From the NCBI GenBank assembly GCA_018269055.1, contig JAFDVI010000013.1, forward strand, positions 66,621 through 130,620: DNA of 64,000 bases. The letters run 5' to 3'. A program made the translations under genes and the position numbers. The notes beneath the pieces are model-generated. The model ran no database searches. It was not told the DNA's origin and saw nothing but the letters and a program-made list of their open reading frames with translations. Origin of the DNA: Acidobacteriota bacterium. Its GTDB lineage: Bacteria > Acidobacteriota > Blastocatellia > RBC074. Of this stretch, positions 1-10,250 are shown piece after piece (the stretch's first letter is position 1; every line of letters starts with the position of its first letter).

Positions 1-3000
1 TGACGCTGAAATCCGCCTGCCAGAACGATGGCCCGATAATCGAATTGATCGGAAAGTTGCCGAATTTGCCTGGATCCGGGGCGTCCAACAATCCCGATTT
101 CAGCGTCGAACCAGTGAATCCTCCGCTGGAATTCGTGGTGATGCTCAGCAGACTCGGATTGAAGAAATAGACGCCGGAAGAAGTTTTGTAAACGCCCACG
201 TTATTACGCAATTCATCCAGCGTGATTCCCACCAACTGAGCGGGGTTATTCGCCGCATTGAAGTTGTTGAACGTCGAGCGATTGGAAAAAACTCCCAGTG
301 GCGACCCGGTTTGCCAGGTGAAGATTCCGCCGATTGACCATCCTTCGACGATTTTGCTGACGCCCGGAATGCCGTTGAGCCATTTGCGTCCATTGCCAAA
401 CGGCAATTCATAAATGAAGTTGCCGATGACACGATGCCGTTGGTCGGTATCGGAAAGGTGTCTGTCCAACGCGACGTTGCGAATGGTGCGATACGATTCC
501 AGCGTGCTTTGACTGCCTTCGCTGTCGGTCAGGGATTTGCTGAAAGTGTAATTCGCCTGCAACATCAACCCTTTGGACATACGCCGACGAATTTCCATTT
601 GCAGCGAATTGTAGTTCGAAAACGAAGCGTTGGTCAGTGCGCGCGCAAACGCCGCGTTGGGATTGGCAACAAAGAAATTCGGCGCAGGCTGGCCGTTAAA
701 CGTCAACTTGGCTCGATTGTTTCGATACGTGTTGCTATACGCCAGCGTGTTGGCAATCGCTCCTACGTTGTTGTTCAACAGGTTGGAAATGAAGGTCGAA
801 TTGGTATACCCGGACGAGGAGGAAAGCCCGCCGAACAGCGTGCTGAAAATTGGCAAGGCCACGGTTCCTGCCGCACCCGGAGCGAAACTCGATCCGCCGT
901 TGATGGTCAGGTTTTTCTGCGCATTGAGGAATTCCTGCAGGAATCCGTTTTCGAAGATGTTGGCTTCGTTGTAATCAATCGCGCGGTAAATTTTCACGGC
1001 GTGGTTCCCAACATAACGCACTTCGACGGCGGTGTTATTGGCAACCTCGCGTTCGATGCCGAACGACCATTGCTGGACATACGGCACGCGCAGATTCGGA
1101 TCGAAGGACCACAACCCGTTTCCGGTGTTGATGGCGAAGTTTTCCGCATCGGTAATCGGAATCTTGAAGGTAGGCGTCGTCAGAGGAATGCCCGCCGAAG
1201 TCAAAACTCCTGTCGGATTGGTATTGGACGCCGTTTGAATCAGCCCCGGATTAGTTGTCCCAGTGCCCAGCGCATTGCTGACAACCGTGAATCCATCCTG
1301 CAAATAGCTGATGGAATAGCCTGCGCGAATTGAACCTTTTCCTTCCGGACCAAAAATCCAGCGCATTGGCCCGCGCTCGAAATTCGGTGAATACGCAATG
1401 CCAATATACGGAGCAAGGTTGTTCCAATCATCGTTGTAAAGCTTCTTTCCTGTGTCGCCATTGACGAAATCAATCGAAGTCGTTGCCTGGCCTTTCAGGG
1501 AACCGGGAGCAAACAAATTGTTTTCTCCCGAAATGCCGAACAATCCGGTCAAACCGCCGACAGGTTGAATGGCGATGCCCTTGGTTTCAAATGGCACTCC
1601 CTGGAATTCCCAGCGCACACCAAGATTGAGGGTGAAGTTGCGCCGCACGCGCCATTGATCTTGCCCGTAAAGACTAACCCAGCGTTGTTTGAAGATGCGC
1701 TCGCGCGTCGCGCCCGGCACGAACCCCGAAGTCGGGCTGGAGATGTTAAAAGTCCGCGTTGAAGACGCCAGCAAGCCCACGATATCGGAGTACACCGACC
1801 GCGCGCGAGTGACGATTGCCGTTCCAGTTGATCCGGAGGGAAGGTTCGGAAATTCATTGTTGAGAATTCCGTCCGGGTTGGCGGAATTCGTTCCCAGGTT
1901 GATCACTTGATTGATGCCTGCGTCATTGAATGTGTAGGCAGTAATGGATTGAACGTCGCCGCCGAATCGAAACGTATGGCTGCCCTTGAGCACCGAAAGG
2001 TTATCAATGTATTGATAGACCATCGAATTGCGACCTTGCGACAGGAAGTTCAGATCGTAATCGGTTACCGAACCGAAGTTGATGAAGTAGTTCGTAGGTT
2101 GAGAATCGCGCAAAAAACCGACTGGCGCGCGCTGATGCCCGACGCGGACTTCATTGGTCACGTGAGCGCCAAAGGTCGAATGAATCGCCGCCGTTGTCAG
2201 GATGCGCTTCGATGCCTGAAATGAATCCACCCCGCCGGGAAACGGAGCTTCCAGCCCATTGAAGGTGTCAGGCTTGAGCAGGAATTCCGCGTGGTTGTAA
2301 ACGAACTCCAATTTGTGCGATCCAATTCGCGAATTTTCCAAAAGCTGCTGATCGAATCGTCCCACGTACTTGTCGTTCGGACTGGTCCCCGGTACGTTGT
2401 ATCGGTACCCGGCCGTATTCAAACTATCCCCCACCAATGTGTTGTTCGGCAGCGGCATGGCGCTGAGCAGCGCCCCTGTAACAGGGTTGAGGGCAGAGAA
2501 GTTGCCGATCTGTAGCAGGTTGATTGCTTGTAACTGCCCATTGGCTCCGGTGTACTGGAAAATTCCTTTCCGCGCCTGTTCGGTCAGCACGGTGCGGTTA
2601 CGCGTTGCCGAAAATGGCGAACGGAAGCCTTCGTAGGAGAAAAACCAAAGGCTCTTGCCGCGTCCGTCATACGCTGCCGGACCGAACAACTTCCTGGGCA
2701 GCCAAACCGGCCCACCAATACTTCCGCCGAAGAAATTTTCCCGCAAAATGGTTTTGGGCGTGCCGGACAGATTGTTGAAAAACGTGTTGGCGTTGAGCGC
2801 ATCATTGCGGTGTTGCCAAAACACGCCGCCGTGAAATTCGTTGGTGCCGGATTTGGTGACCATTGTCACCTGTGCCACGCCGCGCCCTGATTCCGACCCG
2901 ATGGTTCCGACCGAAACGCTGAACTCGCTGGTGGAATTCAGTGAAGGCGCGCTGATGGCAAAAAACGAACTGGTTTTGACGAAGTTGTCCATGGCGTTGA

Positions 3001-3586
3001 TGCCGTCTTGGGTGACGTTGGTTCCGCTTCCGCGCAGGCCACCGATCGAGGCGTTGCGTGTATCGTCGCCAGTGACGGCAATGCCAGCCTGTAACCGCGC
3101 CAGATCGAGCGGATTGCGCGTCGGCAAAGGCAGGTCTCTCACTTGGCGCGTATTGATGACATTGGTCAAGGTCGCGCTGGTGGTGTTGACCACTTCTTGC
3201 GATTCGCCGGTGATGATGACGGCTTCATTGACCGTGCCGACTTCAAGCGCCACGTTCAATTTTGCCGGGGTGGAAATTTCGACCATCACTGCCTGCACTT
3301 CCGAGCGTTTGAAGCCGGAGGCTTCGATGACGACCGTGAACTGACCGAGGGGAAGTGAGGGAAAGGTAAACGCCCCCTGCGCGTCGGTTGTGGCGCGAAA
3401 CTCCTGGCTTGTCGCAACGTGCCTTGCGGTAACGACCGCGCCAGAAACCGCTGCTCCAGCCGAATCGTTGATCAACCCGCTCAGGGTGCTGCGTGTTGCC
3501 TGGCCAAACGCCATTGTCAGAAACAATGCAACCGTCGCCACAGCAACGCAAACATGCGTCGTAAATTTACGCATTGATAATTTCAT
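1..3586 (-). CDS. Oar-type TonB-dependent outer-membrane receptor, 3' end outside window
   Basis: An uninterrupted minus-strand frame runs from an ATG at 3586 to the left edge without a stop, so about 1195 residues are visible and the C-terminal end of the barrel is missing. The ATG follows a strong GGAGG ribosome-binding site about 6 bases upstream. The protein opens with a signal peptide (MKLSMRKFTTHV, then a hydrophobic stretch ending AFGQA). Next comes a carboxypeptidase-regulatory-like beta-sandwich domain (STLSGLINDSAGAAVSGA), then a plug-like segment (VRDLPLPTRNPLDLARLQAG, GGLRGSGTNVTQDGINAMD). The rest is a large barrel rich in aromatic and N/G/T residues, including SVGTIGSESGRG and FSYEGFRSPF. 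Oar-like receptors of this size are expanded in Acidobacteriota and are thought to import or bind large substrates; the ligand cannot be read here. It lies immediately downstream of a second Oar-like gene on the same strand. Confidence 0.9.
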   Translation of the reverse strand, partial: MKLSMRKFTTHVCVAVATVALFLTMAFGQATRSTLSGLINDSAGAAVSGAVVTARHVATSQEFRATTDAQGAFTFPSLPLGQFTVVIEASGFKRSEVQAVMVEISTPAKLNVALEVGTVNEAVIITGESQEVVNTTSATLTNVINTRQVRDLPLPTRNPLDLARLQAGIAVTGDDTRNASIGGLRGSGTNVTQDGINAMDNFVKTSSFFAISAPSLNSTSEFSVSVGTIGSESGRGVAQVTMVTKSGTNEFHGGVFWQHRNDALNANTFFNNLSGTPKTILRENFFGGSIGGPVWLPRKLFGPAAYDGRGKSLWFFSYEGFRSPFSATRNRTVLTEQARKGIFQYTGANGQLQAINLLQIGNFSALNPVTGALLSAMPLPNNTLVGDSLNTAGYRYNVPGTSPNDKYVGRFDQQLLENSRIGSHKLEFVYNHAEFLLKPDTFNGLEAPFPGGVDSFQASKRILTTAAIHSTFGAHVTNEVRVGHQRAPVGFLRDSQPTNYFINFGSVTDYDLNFLSQGRNSMVYQYIDNLSVLKGSHTFRFGGDVQSITAYTFNDAGINQVINLGTNSANPDGILNNEFPNLPSGSTGTAIVTRARSVYSDIVGLLASSTRTFNISSPTSGFVPGATRERIFKQRWVSLYGQDQWRVRRNFTLNLGVRWEFQGVPFETKGIAIQPVGGLTGLFGISGENNLFAPGSLKGQATTSIDFVNGDTGKKLYNDDWNNLAPYIGIAYSPNFERGPMRWIFGPEGKGSIRAGYSISYLQDGFTVVSNALGTGTTNPGLIQTASNTNPTGVLTSAGIPLTTPTFKIPITDAENFAINTGNGLWSFDPNLRVPYVQQWSFGIEREVANNTAVEVRYVGNHAVKIYRAIDYNEANIFENGFLQEFLNAQKNLTINGGSSFAPGAAGTVALPIFSTLFGGLSSSSGYTNSTFISNLLNNNVGAIANTLAYSNTYRNNRAKLTFNGQPAPNFFVANPNAAFARALTNASFSNYNSLQMEIRRRMSKGLMLQANYTFSKSLTDSEGSQSTLESYRTIRNVALDRHLSDTDQRHRVIGNFIYELPFGNGRKWLNGIPGVSKIVEGWSIGGIFTWQTGSPLGVFSNRSTFNNFNAANNPAQLVGITLDELRNNVGVYKTSSGVYFFNPSLLSITTNSSGGFTGSTLKSGLLDAPDPGKFGNFPINSIIGPSFWQADFSV

Positions 3587-3730
3587 GGTGATGCCTCCAA
3601 TGGATTGCGGGCGGCTCGGTTTTCAACAAGCTGCCTTTGGAATGTGGTTTGGTATTCGTTGTGATGCTTCTTCCAGGGACAACTGTCGGGCTGGTCTGTG
3701 GACTCTTAGACGCCTGATTTCACTGCTGAG

Positions 3731-3767
3731 AAAAATTGGATGCCCCGCCCCGAAAGACGGGGCATCC
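3731..3767 (-). terminator. Rho-independent terminator after the 3824-7300 receptor
   Basis: A perfect 10-bp GC-rich stem (arms 3738-3747 and 3758-3767, GGATGCCCCG with its complement) closes a 10-base loop. Read on the minus strand it is followed by CAATTTTT. It lies about 57 bases past the stop of the 3824-7300 gene and upstream of the next receptor, so the two receptors are probably separate transcripts. Confidence 0.8.
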
Positions 3768-3823
3768 TTTCAAGTGGGTTACCCGAATGAACAAAACCCC
3801 ACTAAATCATAGAGACCTAAATT

Positions 3824-6800
3824 TTAGAAGCTCAGGCGGAGACCGAATCGGAAAACGCGTTCGTCAATGCCTTCACGTCCGTATGAACGTGTGCTGGTGA
3901 CTTCCATAAAGCCATTCAATCTTGGCAGGCCATTGGCATCCAGCAGAATATTCCCGTTTGCATCTCTGGACGGTGAAGAAGCGCTGGCGCCCGGAGCACT
4001 GAAATGCGGTGTGTTGGTCGCATTAAATGCTTCGACGCGGAATTGCAGCTTGATGCCCTCTGTGATGCGGAACTCGCGGAAAAGACCCAAGTCAAGATTG
4101 GATGTGCCTGGACTGGTCAACGTATTGAACCCAACCGTGCCAAACCGCGCCGAGGTAACAGGCGCAAACGCAGTTGGATCGTAGTACGGGGTGCCACGGC
4201 CAATGCCGCCCAGTTTTTTCACATCAGCTTTCACCTGATCGGCGCGTTGCGTGCTGCCCGGAGCGTTCAAAGAGGTACCGCTCGTCGTCACGCTGAACGG
4301 GTACCCGGAAAACGCTCCATAGAGCCAGCTCAATTGCCAGCCACCTGTCAGCGCCGAGGCAACCGCATTGTCACTCAACCAGCGTTTGCCTTTGCCGAAG
4401 GGCAATTCCCATGCGCCGGAGAATTGGAAGTTGTGCGGGATGTTGATGCGATTGATCGAACGATTGAGGTAAATGAAATTTGGATCTTGAATTGCCAGAC
4501 CGCTGTCGTTGTCTCCGCCCAGATTGGCCATGCCGATGGATTTCGACCAGGTGTAAGACGCCTCCATTTGCAATCCGTTGGAAAACCGCCGCTTCAGGTT
4601 GGCCTGCATCGAATCGTAATGCGAATTGAAGATTCCATTTTGCAAACTGGTGGAAGCGACGCGCCCGAATTTCTTATTGAGTGGTTCGCTGGCCGTGCCG
4701 CCGCCAACCAACCCGGCGTTGACGTTGATTTGACCGGATTGCCCGATGGTGCGCGTTGCGATGTAGCCAGCGGACGCCACAAAGCCCCAGCCAATGTTCT
4801 TTTCCAACACCAGATTCCACGACTGAATGTACGGGCGTTTGAATTCATCGCCCAGGGTCAACACGTTGACTGTGCCGGGAACCGCGGCTCTGCCATCCGT
4901 GATGGGAACCAGCGGCGTCGCAGGAATTCCGTCTTTCAACAACCCCGCAGGCGCTGCCGAGTTCGGCGCTACCACGTTGAACGCCAACAGCATCGGATAG
5001 TTCGTGCGGAAGGTGCGCGCCAGACTGATCGGATCGTAGGTCAATCCGTAACCCGTACGCACGACGAACGAATCATTGATGCGGTAAGCGATGCCCAGGC
5101 GAGGCGAGAACAGTTTCTTGCTCAGTTTCACGCCGCAATCTTTCGGCACGCTGCCCACGCCGCAAACCAGCATCGTGTTGGTGGCGAAATCGTACCGCTC
5201 GATGCCGCGATCTTCGCGTTGCGGCATCGGGTAATACTCGTATCGAGTGCCTAGGGTAAGCGTCAATTTCTGATTCACCTGCCATCCGTCACGTACATAA
5301 AAACTGTAGGCTCTGGATTTGAAGATGATCGGCGGTTGCACCAAATAGGTGCGTCCAGCGCTGGTGTAGTTCCCCAATAGAAATGTGGCGAAAGAATTGA
5401 ACTGATTGCCTTGAGTGAAGCTTGAACAAGCTGTTCCGGCAGAATTGGGAGTGTTGCACAATTGCGTTGGCCCTTGGCCAAACACAAAACCACCGGAACC
5501 GGGTTCTGCGGTGCCGCCGCCATTCCATTCGGCTTGCAGGTGATTCAGCGTTTGCCGCGCGATGTCCATTCCGAAGCGGATGTTGTGATTGCGCTTCGTC
5601 CAGTTGAAGTTCGTCACATACACCCACTGCGGATCATTGCGCGTGTAAGGCATGAACGCATCCTGCACTCCCAGATTTGCAAACCCCGAAATGGCAAATC
5701 GCGGCCAGCCGTTTTCAAAATCCCGCGCGCCGTTCGTGCCCGGAATCTTCAACACATCCAAACCGATCTTTTGATCCAGGAAGCCCTGTTCGGAACTGGT
5801 TCCCTGTTTTGTGTATCCGACGTTGGCGTCAATGACGAAGTTCGGATTGACCGTATACACTCCCGCAACGGTCATACCATACGTGTTGCCCGAACCCACG
5901 CCCGTGTTCCCGCCCTGCGGCGCGGTGCCCACGCCATCCAGCGGCCCCAATGCGCCTGGGTTCAATTGCTTGTAATTCAGGAAGCTGAATCGTCCGTAGG
6001 TCGTGAGTTTTTCGTTGACGTTGTAATTGACCTTGGCGTCAACCGTTTTCCGGTCAAAAGAGTAGGGCGCCGTCGCATAGAAGTTGTTGGTGTATCCGGC
6101 CCGGTTCGGCAGTGGCAAATCTTTCAGAATCAGTTTGGAAATCGGGTCAATCCGATTGGAGGGAATGATGCCGCCCGTGAATGCGGTGCGGTTTTGGCCA
6201 ATCGCATTGCCGGTCGCCGGGTCATAAATGCCAAGCCCGCCGCCGGAAAGATCGCCATTGCGCATTTCCGCCGTCGGCAGCGTCAACAATCGAGCGCCCA
6301 GTTGGCGGTCATTCGTGCCTTCGTAACTGGCGAAATAAAACAGTCTGTCTTTGATGATCGGGCCGCCCAAGGTTCCGCCAAACTGGTTGTAAACGCGTTT
6401 GGGTTTGTCCTGAGCCACGCCGTTGATCGGCGTCAGATTCCAGGGACGCGCTTTGGTGTGATTGTCGTCGTGGTATTCAAAGGCCGACCCGTGCAGGTTG
6501 TTGGTGCCGCTTTTGATTTGGACGTTGATGGCCGCGCCGCCCGCCAGACCTTGCTCCGCGTCGAAGTTGTTGGTCACGACGTTGACGGTCTCAATCGCTT
6601 CCAGCGAAGGAACATAGGCGGTGACGTGCGGCAGAAACAGGTTGTACTGGCTGGCGCCGTCAATGCGCACGTTGTTCGAGCTGGATGTCGTTCCATTGAC
6701 GTTGTACTGCAATGCGCGCGATGGGTTCGTCGGAACGGAGTGCGCATTATTGGGCGGTGTGATGCCCGGCAATGCGCGCAGCAATTGTTGATAATTTCGT

Positions 6801-7300
6801 CCTGGCGGAATGGGGACATTCAACAAAGTCTGGCTGGTCAATTCAGACCTGACCTCGGCCCGGTCGGTTTGCAAAAGCGCCGCGTCAGCGGTGACAGAAA
6901 TCGTTTCGGATACCTGGCCGACTTCCAACTGAATGTCTGCCCGTGTGAGGCTGTTTAAGGTGACATCAACATTGCTGCGCGTATAGGTTTTGAACCCTTG
7001 TCTGCTGACAACAACATCATATATTCCGGTTTGCACAGTAGGGAAATTAAAACTGCCATCTTGATTGGTCAGCGTTTCGCGAGATTTGTTTGTCTCTCGA
7101 TGGGTGATTTTGACTGTCGCCCCACTGACAACCGCATCGGACTTATCCTTAACATTTCCGACGATGGACCCATAAAGGACTTGAGCTTTGCTTGATCCTG
7201 AAACCATGAGCACTATCAGCAAAACAGCAAACAGGTTCGCTGCGTACGCCGATGGGCGCGATTTGAAAACGGTTCTGCTTAGGGGTAGTTGGAAGTTCAT
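3824..7300 (-). CDS. Oar-type TonB-dependent outer-membrane receptor, complete
   Basis: This 1158-residue protein begins with a long signal peptide (hydrophobic core [17 protein letters not shown], residues about 22-40). A carboxypeptidase-regulatory-like domain follows at about 42-125 ([33 protein letters not shown]). The plug-like region has [20 protein letters not shown] and [14 protein letters not shown]. The barrel contains [20 protein letters not shown], a typical Oar block, and ends [11 protein letters not shown] with a terminal Phe, the usual outer-membrane assembly signal. An AAGGGAAAGG stretch lies about 11 bases before the ATG. It is the second Oar-type receptor in tandem with the 1-3586 gene but clearly diverged from it. 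The gene is divergent from the winged-helix/TPR regulator at 7687, which is a candidate regulator by position only. Substrate unknown. Confidence 0.92.
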   Translation of the reverse strand: MNFQLPLSRTVFKSRPSAYAANLFAVLLIVLMVSGSSKAQVLYGSIVGNVKDKSDAVVSGATVKITHRETNKSRETLTNQDGSFNFPTVQTGIYDVVVSRQGFKTYTRSNVDVTLNSLTRADIQLEVGQVSETISVTADAALLQTDRAEVRSELTSQTLLNVPIPPGRNYQQLLRALPGITPPNNAHSVPTNPSRALQYNVNGTTSSSNNVRIDGASQYNLFLPHVTAYVPSLEAIETVNVVTNNFDAEQGLAGGAAINVQIKSGTNNLHGSAFEYHDDNHTKARPWNLTPINGVAQDKPKRVYNQFGGTLGGPIIKDRLFYFASYEGTNDRQLGARLLTLPTAEMRNGDLSGGGLGIYDPATGNAIGQNRTAFTGGIIPSNRIDPISKLILKDLPLPNRAGYTNNFYATAPYSFDRKTVDAKVNYNVNEKLTTYGRFSFLNYKQLNPGALGPLDGVGTAPQGGNTGVGSGNTYGMTVAGVYTVNPNFVIDANVGYTKQGTSSEQGFLDQKIGLDVLKIPGTNGARDFENGWPRFAISGFANLGVQDAFMPYTRNDPQWVYVTNFNWTKRNHNIRFGMDIARQTLNHLQAEWNGGGTAEPGSGGFVFGQGPTQLCNTPNSAGTACSSFTQGNQFNSFATFLLGNYTSAGRTYLVQPPIIFKSRAYSFYVRDGWQVNQKLTLTLGTRYEYYPMPQREDRGIERYDFATNTMLVCGVGSVPKDCGVKLSKKLFSPRLGIAYRINDSFVVRTGYGLTYDPISLARTFRTNYPMLLAFNVVAPNSAAPAGLLKDGIPATPLVPITDGRAAVPGTVNVLTLGDEFKRPYIQSWNLVLEKNIGWGFVASAGYIATRTIGQSGQINVNAGLVGGGTASEPLNKKFGRVASTSLQNGIFNSHYDSMQANLKRRFSNGLQMEASYTWSKSIGMANLGGDNDSGLAIQDPNFIYLNRSINRINIPHNFQFSGAWELPFGKGKRWLSDNAVASALTGGWQLSWLYGAFSGYPFSVTTSGTSLNAPGSTQRADQVKADVKKLGGIGRGTPYYDPTAFAPVTSARFGTVGFNTLTSPGTSNLDLGLFREFRITEGIKLQFRVEAFNATNTPHFSAPGASASSPSRDANGNILLDANGLPRLNGFMEVTSTRSYGREGIDERVFRFGLRLSF

Positions 7301-7559
7301 TTGAGATATACCTTTCCCTTAAGGTGTCATCCAGTCGGAGAACTTCTAATTGAGGTGGACTCACCTTCGAGTAATTCGTGCCCCAAATGATCTCCTGAAA
7401 CGAAATTCAGTGAGCCAGTGATCAATCAGCAGGCACTGTTGAAAGTTGGTTTTCAGTTGATGAAAGAATTCATCTTCAGCAAAGCTCTGACCGCCTCTGT
7501 CGTTGGTGAAAATCGCTATTGCTAATGGGTCACAGAAAGACTCTCTGTAAAGTGCGGTC

Positions 7560-7587
7560 TTGATCGTGGGAGAAATTGCTGTATAAA
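7560..7587 (+). promoter_or_regulatory. Candidate sigma-70-type promoter for the 7687 regulator
   Basis: TTGATC (7560-7565) and TATAAA (7582-7587) are separated by 16 bases, about 100 bases before the ATG at 7687. The divergent spacer 7301-7686 must hold the promoters of both flanking genes. Apart from this hexamer pair I saw no clear operator, riboswitch or repeat in it. Confidence 0.4.
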
Positions 7588-7686
7588 GGGGTTAAATGTC
7601 TTCAATGGTAGCTTCAATTTTTGTTGATTTGGCAATGAGAGTGCGGTTTTCTGCGCATTTGCAGTCCAAATACCGGTAGCCTGCTA

Positions 7687-9621
7687 ATGATGGAAAGGAT
7701 TTCAAAACAATATTATTCGTTCGGGCAATTTCAATTGCATCCGGAACGGCGAGCTTTGTTCAGTCAGGGGAAAGTCGTTCCACTTGCCCCCAAAGCTTTG
7801 GAGATGTTGTTACTGTTGGTGGAAAACAGCGGAGAGGTGCTGGAAAAACAGGAACTGCTAGAACATCTTTGGCCGGGAAGCATTGTCGAAGAAGCAAATC
7901 TTAGCCAGACCATTTATTTGCTGAGGCGAGCATTGGGTGAAGGAGCCAGCGGACAGCAATTTGTCGAAACGATTCCCAAACGGGGATACAGGTTTGTCGC
8001 TCCGGTCGAACAGTTTGTCGAAGAAGCTTCCCGTGAACCGGAACGAAGCTCGGCGCCGAAACCCGTTGCGGTCGAAAAATCCTCACGCAAACCATTGTGG
8101 ATTACACTTGGGGGCGTAATCCTGTTAGCCAGCCTCCTATTCCTTTTTATATGGTTTCCACGACAAGAAGCAAAAAAGGCTGAAACTGCTCCGATCAAAT
8201 CGTTGGCGGTGCTTCCTTTCAAGCAGATCAATACGGACGGAGACAATTATCTGGGACTGGGAATGGCCGATGTGCTGATTACGCGATTGAGCGAGTTGAA
8301 TCAGATTGTGGTGCAACCGATTGGCACTGTTCGCAAATATGATTCGCCGGACGCACATCCGTTTCTGGCCGGCCAGGAACTCAAGGTTGACGCAGTCCTG
8401 GAAGGAACCTTTCAAAAGGTCAATGATCGGTTGCGGGTGACATTGCGCTTGGACGACATTCGGAAGGGAAGGACGATCTGGAGCGGTCAGCTCGATGAAA
8501 GGTTCACGGACATTTTCCATGTTCAGGATTCGATTTCGGATCAAGTCGTCAACGCCCTGTCGTTAAATCTTTCGCGGGAAAAACGCGCGGCAATGCTTCG
8601 GCATTATACCGCCAACAACGAAGCCTATGAGCTTTATATGAAAGGGCGATTCTGGTGGAGCAAACGTACCGTTGTCAGTTTGAGAAAAGCTGTGGGGTAT
8701 TTTGAGCAAGCCATTTCCCTTTCGCCGGATTACGCCCTGGCGTATGCCGGATTGGCTGACTGCTACAACCTGCTCAGTATTCTGGAGGACATTCCTCCTC
8801 AAGAAGCATTTCCGAAGGCAAAGGCGGCAGCGTTAAAAGCGTTGCAAATTGACGATACGTTGGCTGAAGCCCACGCAGCATTGGGATGGACCAAGTGGGT
8901 TTACGATTGGGATTGGACCGAATCTGAAGGCGAGTTCAAGATCGCGATTGGATTGAGTCCGAGTTATGCCACCGCCTATGACGGTTATGGCGTTTGTCTG
9001 GCGCAAACTGGGCGATTTGATGAGGCGTTGAAGCAGTTGAAGCAGGCGCAACAACTCGATCCTCTCTCCCTGGTCATCCAGGTTCACATTGGATGGGTAT
9101 ATTATTATTCAGGCAAGTATGATCTGGCGATTGAACAATACCAGAAGGCCCTGGAAATGGATCCCAGTTATGTTTGGGCGCGTGCTCACCTGAGCCAGGC
9201 ATACGAACAAAAGAAAATGTATGCAGAAGCCATTGCGGAGTTGAAACAGGTGATCGCGGCGTCCTCTGTTGTTCATCGTCATTTGGCGGGTTTGGCGCAC
9301 ATCTACACCTTGAACGGGAGCCGCCAGGAAGCGAAAGCGCTGCTTGAGGATTTGCTGCAACGCGAAAAACAACATTACGTCTCGCCTTACAGCATAGCCC
9401 TTGTCTATGCCGGGTTGGCGGAAAAAGAACAGGCCTTCAATTGGTTGAACAAGGGGGCGGAGAAGCGGGCCGGACGCATGGTCAGGTTACAATTCGATCC
9501 GAGATTCAAAAATCTTCGCTCCGATTCGCGATTTACCGCGATTATCAATCGCATCAATCAAATTCCGCAAACCTCGCCAACCATCTCTCTTGCCAATTCG
9601 GGAACCCGCTCCGAACTTTAA
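7687..9621 (+). CDS. Winged-helix transmembrane regulator with TolB-like and TPR domains
   Basis: The 644-residue protein has an OmpR/PhoB-type winged-helix DNA-binding domain at about 10-107 (LAPKALEMLLLLVENSGEVL, LLEHLWPGSIVEEANLSQTI, IPKRGYRFVAPV). A linker and a single transmembrane helix follow at about 136-157 (WITLGGVILLASLLFLFIWF). A TolB/FlgO-like domain (SLAVLPFKQINTDGDNYLGL) occupies about 170-290, and tandem TPRs fill roughly 310-620 (SLSPDYALAYAGLADCYN, EMDPSYVWARAHLSQAYEQ). The arrangement is CadC-like: DNA binding in the cytoplasm, sensing outside. Such proteins are numerous in Acidobacteriota. ATGATG gives two adjacent start options and neither has a good Shine-Dalgarno. Divergent orientation to the receptor at 3824-7300 suggests, but does not prove, that it controls that gene. 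Confidence 0.9.
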   Translation: MMERISKQYYSFGQFQLHPERRALFSQGKVVPLAPKALEMLLLLVENSGEVLEKQELLEHLWPGSIVEEANLSQTIYLLRRALGEGASGQQFVETIPKRGYRFVAPVEQFVEEASREPERSSAPKPVAVEKSSRKPLWITLGGVILLASLLFLFIWFPRQEAKKAETAPIKSLAVLPFKQINTDGDNYLGLGMADVLITRLSELNQIVVQPIGTVRKYDSPDAHPFLAGQELKVDAVLEGTFQKVNDRLRVTLRLDDIRKGRTIWSGQLDERFTDIFHVQDSISDQVVNALSLNLSREKRAAMLRHYTANNEAYELYMKGRFWWSKRTVVSLRKAVGYFEQAISLSPDYALAYAGLADCYNLLSILEDIPPQEAFPKAKAAALKALQIDDTLAEAHAALGWTKWVYDWDWTESEGEFKIAIGLSPSYATAYDGYGVCLAQTGRFDEALKQLKQAQQLDPLSLVIQVHIGWVYYYSGKYDLAIEQYQKALEMDPSYVWARAHLSQAYEQKKMYAEAIAELKQVIAASSVVHRHLAGLAHIYTLNGSRQEAKALLEDLLQREKQHYVSPYSIALVYAGLAEKEQAFNWLNKGAEKRAGRMVRLQFDPRFKNLRSDSRFTAIINRINQIPQTSPTISLANSGTRSEL

Positions 9622-9687
9622 CCGGCCAAAGTTGACTGCTCGCGCCGCCTGGCGGCATTCCCGTCGAAAACAAACATTGTTCATCCA

Positions 9688-10158
9688 TCAATTTCCCGAT
9701 TTGCCGGGCGCGGGTGCAGCGGGGAGCATGTTGCGAATGGCAGTGATGCGCCATTCTTTGTGGCTGCGTTTCAGAATGATGGTTGTCCACATGCTTCGCG
9801 TTGTGCCGCCTGCCAGCCCTGTCAATTCATACCGTCCGTCGGCGATGGCGACATCCGGCGTGACCAAACGCACGGATTCGACTGTGATGGTGCGTTTGCC
9901 TCCCGTGTTGGTGGAACTGGCCATCGTGCCTTTGACCACGGCTGGACGGCCTTTGCGCCATTCGCCGGAAGACACCAGTTGGTCGGCGTCGTCGGTGAAC
10001 AACTGTTCGACGGCTTTTGGATCAATGCGCTCACGAGCGTCAACGTATTTGGCGACAACCGCGCGAATGGCGGCTTCGTCATTCGCGCCGGGTTTTGGTT
10101 CGTCAAACCACGGAGCAATCAGAGAGATCAACACCAAAATCGCAAATTGAATCTGCAT
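9688..10158 (-). CDS. Secreted SnoaL/DUF4440-like protein
   Basis: The 156-residue product starts at the ATG at 10158, which has an excellent AGGAGG five bases upstream; an upstream in-frame ATG at 10251 is rejected because it would read through a terminator hairpin. A short hydrophobic N-terminus ([18 protein letters not shown]) looks like a signal peptide. The body matches the NTF2-like SnoaL/DUF4440 pattern: [35 protein letters not shown], then a beta-rich half ([20 protein letters not shown]). Proteins of this fold bind small hydrophobic molecules or act as isomerase-like domains; no catalytic assignment is possible here. It sits downstream of the tricorn homologue on the same strand but beyond a terminator, so it probably has its own promoter. 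Confidence 0.8.
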   Translation of the reverse strand: MQIQFAILVLISLIAPWFDEPKPGANDEAAIRAVVAKYVDARERIDPKAVEQLFTDDADQLVSSGEWRKGRPAVVKGTMASSTNTGGKRTITVESVRLVTPDVAIADGRYELTGLAGGTTRSMWTTIILKRSHKEWRITAIRNMLPAAPAPGKSGN

Positions 10159-10204
10159 AAAACCTCCTGAAATCCTTTTGTTGCTTACTTGTGAAGGGAG
10201 AAAG

Positions 10205-10236
10205 CAAACAGCCCGCAATGATTTGCGGGCTGTTTG
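10205..10236 (-). terminator. Terminator hairpin after the tricorn homologue
   Basis: A perfect 14-bp inverted repeat (10205-10218 with 10223-10236, arm CAAACAGCCCGCAA) encloses a 4-base loop 15 bases past the stop at 10251. On the minus strand it is followed by CTTTCTCC, only moderately T-rich. It separates the tricorn homologue from the SnoaL-like gene. Confidence 0.7.
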
Positions 10237-10250
10237 ACTCCTTTGGATCA

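Noticed and set aside
434-1333. 299-codon plus-strand open frame in the first receptor gene
   Set aside because: Lies antisense to an open receptor frame with clear barrel and plug motifs.
5462-6958. 498-codon plus-strand open frame opposite the second receptor
   Set aside because: Antisense shadow of the receptor: low-complexity, Arg/Val-rich, no ribosome-binding site or domain, while the minus frame has clear Oar motifs.
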